A stretch of 64,000 nucleotides of DNA, taken from Gordonia sihwensis NBRC 108236. GTDB lineage: Bacteria; Actinomycetota; Actinomycetes; Mycobacteriales; Mycobacteriaceae. The notes beneath the pieces are model-generated. The model was not told the DNA's origin. It was given only the letters and a program-made list of their open reading frames with translations, and searched no databases. The position numbers were made by a program, and so were the translations under genes. Where the stretch lies: the NCBI RefSeq assembly GCF_000333035.1, contig NZ_BANU01000007.1:35274-99273 (forward strand). Reading direction: 5' to 3'. Shown piece by piece: positions 44,514 to 59,178 of the stretch (the first letter of the stretch is position 1; every line of letters starts with the position of its first letter).

Positions 44514-45368
44514 GTGTCAGTTTCTCCGGAGGTCGCCGACCGAACCGACGCCGTGATCGCAGGCTCCGCCGAACCGCGGCTGTCGGCCGAGCGGCTGTCG
44601 GTCGGATACGACGGCACGACGATCATCGACGGCCTCGACGTGACGATCCCGACCGGCCGGGTCACCACCATCGTCGGTCCCAACGGCTGTGGCAAATCGA
44701 CTCTGCTGCGCACGCTCTCGCGGCTGCTGTCGCCGTCGGCGGGAGTGGTGATCCTCGACGGAAAGGACATCGCGACGCAGAAGCCGAAGCAGGTGGCGCG
44801 CACCCTCGGTCTGCTCCCGCAGAACCCGATCGCGCCCGACGGCCTCACCGTCGCCGATCTCGTCTCCCGCGGCAGGCACCCGCATCAGTCCTGGTATCGG
44901 CAGTGGTCGCGGGAGGACGAGGTCGCCGTCGCCGAGGCGATGGAACTGACCTCGACCACCGAACTGGCCGACCGCGCCGTCGACTCCCTGTCCGGCGGTC
45001 AGCGCCAGCGCGTGTGGATCGCCATGACGCTGGCGCAGCAGACCGATCTGGTGCTGCTGGACGAGCCGACCACCTACCTGGATCTGGCGCACGCCGTGGA
45101 CGTCCTCGATCTGGTCGACGAACTGCGCACCGAGCACGGCAAGACGGTGGTCATGGTGCTGCACGATCTGAATCTCGCGGCCCGCTACAGCGATTCGCTC
45201 GTGGTCATGCGCTCGGGCGAGATCGTCGCCGAGGGATCGCCGAACGACGTGCTGACCCCGGAACTGCTCGCGGCGGCCTTCGGTCTCGAATCACAGATCG
45301 TCACCGATCCGATCGGCGGCACACCGATGGTGGTGCCGATCGGCCGGCGCGGCAGGCACGCCGGCTGA
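44514..45368 (+). CDS. Iron-siderophore ABC transporter ATP-binding protein (FecE/FepC type)
   Basis: A 284-residue ABC ATPase: Walker A TTIVGPNGCGKSTLLRTLSR, the iron-siderophore class motif GLLPQNPIAPDGLTVADLVSRG, signature SLSGGQRQRVWIAMTLAQQ, Walker B LVLLDEPTTYLD and the switch His in VLHDLNLAARY. It energises ferric-siderophore uptake with membrane and binding proteins that are not encoded here, so it must serve components made elsewhere. GTG 44514 has GAAGGGG six bases upstream. The promoter carries IdeR-like boxes, in line with iron control. Confidence 0.92.
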   Translation: MSVSPEVADRTDAVIAGSAEPRLSAERLSVGYDGTTIIDGLDVTIPTGRVTTIVGPNGCGKSTLLRTLSRLLSPSAGVVILDGKDIATQKPKQVARTLGLLPQNPIAPDGLTVADLVSRGRHPHQSWYRQWSREDEVAVAEAMELTSTTELADRAVDSLSGGQRQRVWIAMTLAQQTDLVLLDEPTTYLDLAHAVDVLDLVDELRTEHGKTVVMVLHDLNLAARYSDSLVVMRSGEIVAEGSPNDVLTPELLAAAFGLESQIVTDPIGGTPMVVPIGRRGRHAG

Positions 45369-47732
45369 TCATGCAGCGAGCTTCACCTCGTGCGGCGTGG
45401 TGATCTGATCCTCCGTACGCGTCGCGTCGCCCTGCTGTCCGGTCTTGTTGAGACCCCAGCAGTACTGACTCGAACCCGTGACCGCACACGTCACGCTGTA
45501 GGAGGTGACGACCTGGCGGACGTCGCTCACGCCTGACACGTGCTGGGGGCTGTACTGCTGTGAGGTGGACCCGTCACCGACCTGACCGTAGAGGTTGTTG
45601 CCCCAGCAGCTGACGTCGCCGTCCGCCACCGCGCAGAACGTTCCGATGTCGACGGAGATCCCGCTGACGCCCGTGAGACCCTCCACCTTCGCCGGTGAGC
45701 TCTTCTTGGCCTCGGAGTCCTTGCCGAGCTGCTGATTCTTGTTGCTGCCCCAGCAGTACGGAGCGCCCTCGGCGATGGCGCAGGTGTTCCAGAACGGGGT
45801 GTTGTCGATGGTGCCGCCACCGACGGACACCGCGGACACGTCTTTGAGAGAGGTGACCTTGGTGGGGGTGCTGTGATCGTCGGTGCTTCCGTCGCCCAGC
45901 TGGCCGTCCCAGTTGCGCCCCCAGCAGTACAGCTCGTCGGATGCGACGGCGCAGACCGACCCGGCCCGTGAGGACACCGCCGTGACGTTCGAGAGCCCGG
46001 CCACCTTCGTGGGAGTCTTCAGACTGTCGGTGGTCGACCCACTGCCCAGCTGCCCTCCCGAGTAGAAGCCCCAGCAGTACAGGTCGCCGTCGGAGACCGC
46101 GCACGTCGAGGAGTTGGACGTCGAGACCGTGGTCACCTTGCCCAGCCCGGGCACCTTGAAGGGGGTGGTCTTCTTGCTCATCGTTCCGGCGTCGCCGGCC
46201 TGCCAGAAGAGGTTGTCTCCCCAGCAGTACAGCGATTCGTCCGCGACCGCGCAGGTGGTGACCGCGGAGTTCGATCCCGTGGAGTCGAAGGCGCCCATCG
46301 AGACCGCGGTGACGTTCGAGAGCCCGGCCACCTTGGTCGGCGTCTTGCGTTCGGATGTGGTGCTGTCTCCCAGCTGGCCGCTGGAGTTGTCGCCCCAGCA
46401 GTAGAGGCTGCCGGAGCCGATCATGCACTCGCTGCCGTACGCCCCGGCGATCTGCGGGGTCGCGTATACCTCGGCGGCGGGCTCGTCGGACGACGGCCAC
46501 CACAGAGGCGAGGTCGCGGCCACCGCGACGACGGCGACCGCGGCGACGGCGGCCACGATCCAGCCGATACGCCGCCGCTTCTTCGGCGGCTGCGGCGGTG
46601 GTCCCGCGAATCCGTAGGGGCCGGGTCCCGCCTGCTGTCCGCCGGGGAAGGGGCCGGGTCCCGAGAACTGCTGTCCCGGGTAGGGCTGGCCCGGGTAGTG
46701 CGGTGCCGCCTGGTAGGGCGCCTGTCCGGAGTACTGTGGGGCTGGCTGGGGGCCGCTGTCGCCGTACGGCACCGGCGCCTGGCCGTGATGCTGCGGTCCC
46801 GGCCACGGGGTCGGCGCGGGCGTGGGAGCCGGTGTCGGTGCGGGTGCCGGGGTGGGTCCGCTCGGACCGGGCGGCGCCACCGGCGCCACCATCGTGTGCT
46901 GTCCGGCTGCGGTCTGGCGCAGAGCCGCGTCGAGCGCGGCGGCGAAGCCGCGGCAGTCGGGGAATCGCGCTGCGGGATCCTTCGCCATCGCGCGGATCAG
47001 GACGGGGGTGAGCGCGTCGAGGTCGGGACGCACCGCGCCGAGCGGAGGAGGCGGCTGCTGCACGTGGGCCATCATCAGCGCGGTCGGGTTCTCGGCGGCG
47101 AAGGGCGGCCGCCCGGCCAGGAGCTCATACGCGGTGCACGCGAGTGAGTACTGGTCCGACGCAGGTCCGGCGTGGGCGCCGCCGATCACCTCGGGAGCCG
47201 TGTAGGCGACAGTGCCGATGATCGAGTTCACCGCCGTCAGCTGCGGCGAATCGGCGAGCTTGGCGATGCCGAAGTCGAGAAGGACCACCCGGTGCAGGGA
47301 GCCGTCCGACGACCGGGTGACCACGATGTTCGCGGGCTTGATGTCCCGGTGCACCACTGACCGCGAATGGGCGTAGTCGAGTCCGTCTGCCACCTGCACG
47401 ATCGCCTGGACCACCTCGGCGGGAGTCAGCCGCGCCGAGGCGAGATTGGGTCCGTCGATGAAACTCATCGTGAACCACGGCTGGTCGTCGGCGATCCCGT
47501 AATTGTGAATCGTGACGATCGACGGATGATCGAGTGCCGCCATCGTCCGCGCCTCATTGCTGAAACGTTGCTGGAAATCGGGGTTCGACGCCCCTCCGAC
47601 GGAGATCACCTTCATCGCCTCGCGGCGGCTGAGTTGTTCGTTCTCGACGACGTAGACGTCGCCCATGCCACCCGAACCCAGCAGTTCGACCACGCGATAA
47701 CCGGCGATGGTCGTTCCCGGCGCTTTCGACAA
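45369..47732 (-). CDS. Receptor Ser/Thr protein kinase with extracellular RCC1-type propeller
   Basis: A 787-residue transmembrane kinase. Residues 12-270 are a complete Hanks-type kinase: GSGGMGDVY loop, Lys41, HRDIKPANIV, DFGIAKL, and PEVIGG. Then come a Pro/Gly/Gln-rich linker of about 140 residues, a basic PPKKRRRIG stop-transfer, one membrane helix (WIVAAVAAVAVVAVAA), and an outer domain of seven RCC1-like repeats. Each repeat has a Cys pair in CAV-x5-YCWG followed by GQLGDGST and TPTKV, so each blade may carry its own disulfide. TTG 47732 is chosen because GAGGAAGG lies seven bases upstream; no ATG or GTG fits. It is divergent from pheS. The signal it senses is unknown. Confidence 0.9.
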   Translation of the reverse strand: MSKAPGTTIAGYRVVELLGSGGMGDVYVVENEQLSRREAMKVISVGGASNPDFQQRFSNEARTMAALDHPSIVTIHNYGIADDQPWFTMSFIDGPNLASARLTPAEVVQAIVQVADGLDYAHSRSVVHRDIKPANIVVTRSSDGSLHRVVLLDFGIAKLADSPQLTAVNSIIGTVAYTAPEVIGGAHAGPASDQYSLACTAYELLAGRPPFAAENPTALMMAHVQQPPPPLGAVRPDLDALTPVLIRAMAKDPAARFPDCRGFAAALDAALRQTAAGQHTMVAPVAPPGPSGPTPAPAPTPAPTPAPTPWPGPQHHGQAPVPYGDSGPQPAPQYSGQAPYQAAPHYPGQPYPGQQFSGPGPFPGGQQAGPGPYGFAGPPPQPPKKRRRIGWIVAAVAAVAVVAVAATSPLWWPSSDEPAAEVYATPQIAGAYGSECMIGSGSLYCWGDNSSGQLGDSTTSERKTPTKVAGLSNVTAVSMGAFDSTGSNSAVTTCAVADESLYCWGDNLFWQAGDAGTMSKKTTPFKVPGLGKVTTVSTSNSSTCAVSDGDLYCWGFYSGGQLGSGSTTDSLKTPTKVAGLSNVTAVSSRAGSVCAVASDELYCWGRNWDGQLGDGSTDDHSTPTKVTSLKDVSAVSVGGGTIDNTPFWNTCAIAEGAPYCWGSNKNQQLGKDSEAKKSSPAKVEGLTGVSGISVDIGTFCAVADGDVSCWGNNLYGQVGDGSTSQQYSPQHVSGVSDVRQVVTSYSVTCAVTGSSQYCWGLNKTGQQGDATRTEDQITTPHEVKLAA
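45480..46440 (-). repeat. Seven tandem repeats encoding the RCC1-like blades of the kinase
   Basis: The 3' part of the kinase gene is a row of seven diverged units of about 105-160 bases, each encoding CA(V/I)...(Y/S)CWG...GQ-G...P-KV. The DNA shows recurring gccccagcagtac blocks on the + strand (for example near 45748, 45918, 46069, 46219 and 46392). Such repeats can change in number by recombination. Confidence 0.75.
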
Positions 47733-47895
47733 CTGGCTGCCTTCCTCTGCTCGGCCCCCAACAGTGCGACCTGCTGAAATCGATGTTTTGATGACGGTAG
47801 ACCATAAGCGGGCCGATACGCGCGACACCGTCTCCCGAGCGAACGACGACGTCGACGCCGGGGCGGGCCCGCGACGGCGGCCGACGGCGGCCTGA

Positions 47896-49026
<1,131 letters not shown>

Positions 49027-49068
49027 CAGAATCTTCGCAGCGATCACACGAAAGTAGTTGGTGAACAA

Positions 49069-51546
49069 GTGCGTCTCCCAAAGTCCTGGCTGACCGAGGT
49101 CCTCCGCGAAGGCTCCCCGGATTGGACCGCCTCGACCGAGGAGATCGACGCGGGTTTCGTACGCGTCGGTTTCGAGATCGAGGACATCGAGCCCTTCCCG
49201 GAGATCACCGGTCCGCTCGTCATCGGCCGTGTCGAGGCCATCGAGGAGCTCACCGAGTTCAAGAAGCCGATCCGCTTCTGCCAGGTGGCGGTCGGGGAGG
49301 AGGCGCCTCGCGACATCGTCTGCGGTGCACGCAATTTCACTGTCGGCGACCTGGTGGTCGTGGCGTTGCCCGGCGTAGTGCTGCCGGGCGACTTCGCGAT
49401 CGCCACGCGCAAGACGTACGGCAAGACCTCCGACGGGATGATCTGTTCGGTCACCGAACTCGGGATCGGGAACGACCACTCCGGCATCCTGGTGCTCGCA
49501 CCGGGGACCGCGGAGCCCGGTGCCGACGCCCGCGAGGTCCTCGGCCTGGCCGACACGGCGATCGAGGTCAACGTCACGCCCGACCGCGGCTACGCCTTCT
49601 CCATGCGCGGACTCGGCCGCGAGTTGGCCAGTGCTTTCGAAGTGCCCTACGTCGATCACGGTCTGGCCGGGGAGCCGCTGGCGGCCGATGTCGATCGGGA
49701 GTCATGGCCGGTCGCGATCGACGCCGACAGTGACGCCACCCGCTACACCGCCCGCGTCGTCACCGGTGTCGACGCTACGGCGTCGTCGCCGTGGTGGATC
49801 GCCAAACGACTGATGGTGGCGGGTATCCGGCCGATCTCCGCGATCGTCGATGTCACGAACTACGTGATGATCGAACTGGGTCAGCCACTGCACGCCTTCG
49901 ACGCGGACAAGATCCGCGGCACGGTCAGCGTCCGCTCCGCACGAGCGGGGGAGACCCTCGAGACTCTCGACGGCGTCACGCGCAAGCTGGACCCTGAGGA
50001 TGTGGTGATCGCCGACGACTCCGGCCCGATCGCCCTCGCGGGGGTGATGGGTGGAGCCGCGACCGAGGTCTCCGACGAGACCACGAACATCCTTCTGGAG
50101 TCGGCCAACTTCGACCAGGTGCGGGTGTTCCGTACGGGCAAGCGCCACAAGCTGTCGTCGGAGGCGGCGAAGCGCTACGAACGGCTCGTGGATCCGGAGA
50201 TCACCGCGGTGGCCTCCGACCGGGCCGCCGCGCTGATCGCCGAACTGGCGGGCGGCCGCGTCGCCGGTCCGCTGTCGGACGTCCGTACCGCGACCGTTCC
50301 CTCCGCCGCCATCCAGATCGACCCGGGACTTCCCGATGCGACCGCCGGTGTCGAGTACCCGGCTGGGACCACCGCCGCGCGTCTGCGCGAGGTGGGATGC
50401 GTCGTCGACGGTGACTCGCCGTTGCTGGTGACCCCGCCGTCGTGGCGACCCGACCTGCGCCAGCGTGCCGACCTCGTCGAGGAGGTGCTGCGACTCGAGG
50501 GTCTCGAGGACATCCCGGCCGTGGTGCCGCGAGCCACCGGTGGTCGCGGGCTGAGCCCCGCTCAGCGCCGTCGCCGTGCCATCGGCGTCGGCCTGGCCAC
50601 CGATGGGTACGTCGAAGTCCTGCCTTACCCGTTCCTTCCCGCAGACGTCTTCGATACATGGGATCTGCCCGCCGACGACGTCCGCCGCCGGACCGTCTCC
50701 GTGCTCAATCCGCTCGAGTCCGACCGGCCGGAGCTGAACACCACTCTGCTGCCCGGACTGATGGAGATGGCGGCGCGCAACATCGCCCGCGGCCGCCGTG
50801 ATCTCGCGCTGTACACGATCGGTCAGGTCGTCATCGGCGGTCAGCAGGGTCCGACCGTGCCCCCGCTGGATGTGACGCGCCGGCCTACCGAGGCCGAGCA
50901 GACGGCGCTCGACGCATCCCTGCCCGACCAGCCCTTGCACGTGGCCGTCCTGCTCACCGGATTGCGCGAGCCGGCGGGTCCGCTCGGGCCGGGCCGCACC
51001 GCGGACGCCTACGACGCGTTCGAGGCGGCTCGGCAGATCGGCCGGGCCGCGGGGGTGGAGCTCGAACTCGTGGCCGACGACCATCGGCCTTGGCACCCCG
51101 GCCGCTGCGCTCGGCTCGAGGTCGACGGCGTCGTCGTCGGTCATGCCGGGGAACTGCATCCGGCGGTGCTGGAACGCACCGGTCTGCCCGCGCGGCTGTG
51201 CGCGGTGGAGATCGACGTGGACGCGCTGCCGCTGCGCCAGAACCTGCCGTCGCCGAAGGTGTCGCCGTTCCCCGCCGTGCTGCAGGATGTGAACGTCGTG
51301 GTGGCCGCGGACGTGGCCGCCCAGGACGTGCAGGATGCGCTGGTTGCCGGCGCGGGAGAACTGCTCGAATCCATCTCGCTCTTCGACGTCTACGTCGGTG
51401 CTCAAGTCGGCGAAGGCAACAAGTCCCTGACCTTCGCGCTCACCTTCCGCGCCGCCGACCGCACGCTCACCGAGGATGAGGGGACCGAGGCCAAGATGGC
51501 TGCGGTAGCGCATGCGGGCGAGGTCGTGGGCGCCCGCTTGCGCTGA
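49069..51546 (+). CDS. pheT: Phenylalanyl-tRNA synthetase beta subunit
   Basis: An 825-residue subunit. In order: N-terminal start RLPKSWLTEVLREG, the EMAP/tRNA-binding domain (GRVEAIEELTEFKKPIRFCQ), B3/4 editing domain that hydrolyses Tyr-tRNA-Phe (SSPWWIAKRLMVAGIRPISA), B5 domain, the catalytic-like core (VLRLEGLEDIPAVVPRATGG), and the anticodon-binding FDX-ACB domain at the C-terminus (PKVSPFPAVLQDVNVVVAAD). All are intact and the length is normal. It starts with GTG. The arginine operon begins 51 bases after its stop. Confidence 0.96.
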   Translation: MRLPKSWLTEVLREGSPDWTASTEEIDAGFVRVGFEIEDIEPFPEITGPLVIGRVEAIEELTEFKKPIRFCQVAVGEEAPRDIVCGARNFTVGDLVVVALPGVVLPGDFAIATRKTYGKTSDGMICSVTELGIGNDHSGILVLAPGTAEPGADAREVLGLADTAIEVNVTPDRGYAFSMRGLGRELASAFEVPYVDHGLAGEPLAADVDRESWPVAIDADSDATRYTARVVTGVDATASSPWWIAKRLMVAGIRPISAIVDVTNYVMIELGQPLHAFDADKIRGTVSVRSARAGETLETLDGVTRKLDPEDVVIADDSGPIALAGVMGGAATEVSDETTNILLESANFDQVRVFRTGKRHKLSSEAAKRYERLVDPEITAVASDRAAALIAELAGGRVAGPLSDVRTATVPSAAIQIDPGLPDATAGVEYPAGTTAARLREVGCVVDGDSPLLVTPPSWRPDLRQRADLVEEVLRLEGLEDIPAVVPRATGGRGLSPAQRRRRAIGVGLATDGYVEVLPYPFLPADVFDTWDLPADDVRRRTVSVLNPLESDRPELNTTLLPGLMEMAARNIARGRRDLALYTIGQVVIGGQQGPTVPPLDVTRRPTEAEQTALDASLPDQPLHVAVLLTGLREPAGPLGPGRTADAYDAFEAARQIGRAAGVELELVADDHRPWHPGRCARLEVDGVVVGHAGELHPAVLERTGLPARLCAVEIDVDALPLRQNLPSPKVSPFPAVLQDVNVVVAADVAAQDVQDALVAGAGELLESISLFDVYVGAQVGEGNKSLTFALTFRAADRTLTEDEGTEAKMAAVAHAGEVVGARLR

Positions 51547-53917
<2,371 letters not shown>

Positions 53918-53921
<4 letters not shown>

Positions 53922-54834
53922 CGAACACTGACACCTCACCGCTGAGCACCGCCACACCGCTGCAGAAGGCCGGCGTCATCGCCGAATCGCTGCCCGCACT
54001 GCAGGCGCTCCACGGCAAGCGCGTCGTCGTCAAGTACGGCGGAAACGCGATGGTCGACGCTGACCTGAAGACGGCGTTCGCCGCCGACATGGTCCTCCTG
54101 CGCGCGTGCGGCATCCATCCGGTGGTGGTGCACGGCGGCGGTCCGCAGATCTCCGCGATGCTCGCACGCCTCGGTCTCGAAGGCGAGTTCCGCGGCGGCT
54201 TCCGCGTCACCACGCCCGAGGTCATGGACGTCGTCCGGATGGTCCTGTTCGGCCAGGTGGGCCGTGAACTCGTCGGCCTGATCAACGCGCACGGACCGTA
54301 CGCCGTCGGCATCACCGGCGAGGACGCCCACCTGTTCACGGCGACGCGCCGGACGGTGATGGTCGACGGAGAGCCCACCGATATCGGGCTGGTCGGCGAC
54401 ATCGCGGCGGTCAACACCTCCGCGGTCGACGACCTGATCGCGGCCGGCCGGATCCCGGTGATCTCGACCATCGCGCCGGATGCCGACGGCCAGGTGCACA
54501 ACATCAACGCCGACACCGCCGCGGGCGCCGTCGCTGCAGCGCTCGGTGCCGAGCATCTGGTGATGTTGACCGATGTGGAGGGTCTCTACACCGACTGGCC
54601 GGACCGCTCGTCGCTGGTCTCGACGATCACCGCGGGTGAGGTCGCGACACTTCTGCCCTCCCTCGACTCCGGCATGGTGCCGAAGATGGAGGCCTGCATG
54701 CGCGCCGTTCAGGAGGGGATCGGTGCCGCACACGTCATCGACGGCCGTGAAGCGCATTCCGTGCTGGCCGCCCTGCTCACCGCGTCGACGTCGGGAACCA
54801 CCGTCGTCGCCGACGATCCCGATGGAGGACGGCA

Positions 54835-54838
<4 letters not shown>
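53918..54838 (+). CDS. argB: Acetylglutamate kinase
   Basis: A 306-residue amino-acid kinase that phosphorylates N-acetylglutamate, the usual arginine-feedback step of cyclic arginine pathways. Motifs: [26 protein letters not shown], and the ATP-binding [20 protein letters not shown] near the C-terminus with [11 protein letters not shown]. An N-terminal helix typical of arginine-sensitive hexameric enzymes ([20 protein letters not shown]) is present. ATGA overlap with argJ and GTGA overlap with argD. Confidence 0.96.
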
Positions 54839-56955
<2,117 letters not shown>

Positions 56956-56956
<1 letters not shown>

Positions 56957-57492
56957 TGGACCGCGCGGACCCCGACCGAACCGCTGCCCGCCGGGCCGAG
57001 TCGGCGAGGCTCGCCGCCACGCGGGCCGGCCGGCACGCCCGGATCGTCGAGATCCTGGCGACCGAACAGATCCGGAGCCAGGGCGAACTGCAGCAGAAGC
57101 TGGCCGAGCTGGGGATCGAGGCCACCCAGGCGACGCTGTCGCGCGATCTCGACGAACTCGGCGCGGTGAAGCTGCGCGCCGCCGACGGCGGCGCGGGGGT
57201 CTATACCGTCCCCGAGGACGGCAGTCCGGTCCGCGGCGTGTCCGGCGGAACCGACCGGGTCTCGCGACTGGTGTCCGAACTGCTGGTGTCGACCGACTCG
57301 TCCGGCGACGTCGCGGTGCTCCGCACACCGCCCGGCGCCGCCGGTTATCTCGCCAGCGCGCTCGACCGCGCGCGACTGCCCGGAGTCGTCGGCACCATCG
57401 CCGGCGACGACACCATCTTCGTCCTGGCCCGACGGCCGCTCACGGGCGCCGATCTGGCCGCGCGGATCGAGGGACTGGTCTCCAGATCGTAG
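56956..57492 (+). CDS. argR: Arginine repressor
   Basis: A 178-residue ArgR. The N-terminal winged helix ([20 protein letters not shown], then [20 protein letters not shown]) binds ARG boxes, and the C-terminal hexamer and arginine-binding domain ends with [16 protein letters not shown]. It is encoded inside the operon it most likely controls through the box before argC. GTG 56956 overlaps argF by one base. In mycobacteria argG follows here; in this window argH follows directly. Confidence 0.95.
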
Positions 57493-59004
<1,512 letters not shown>

Positions 59005-59090
59005 CTCCGGCGCGGCGTGTCCGGGCAGGTAACCGGCATCACCGTACGCGCCGACTCGCGGGTACTTCACAGTCGGTGACGGCCGTGACG

Positions 59091-59134
59091 GATTCGGCGA
59101 CTAGTACACTGCACGTGCTCGCACACGCCGAATC
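59091..59134 (+). promoter_or_regulatory. Candidate promoter with inverted repeats before the lipase/AMP-binding fusion gene
   Basis: GATTCGGC (59091-59098) and GCCGAATC (59127-59134) form an 8-bp inverted repeat. Between them lie a -10-like TACACT (59105-59110) and the palindrome GCACGTGC (59111-59118). The arrangement is that of a regulated promoter about 45 bases upstream of the GTG start. The regulator is unknown. Confidence 0.4.
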
Positions 59135-59178
59135 AGTCGGCGGCCGCGGCATCGGAAGTGGTGAGGGGAGTTACCGCG

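Noticed and set aside
45480..46440. CRISPR-like reading of the repeated gccccagcagtac blocks
   Set aside because: The blocks are codons for YCWG in each RCC1 repeat, within one continuous reading frame, with unequal spacing.
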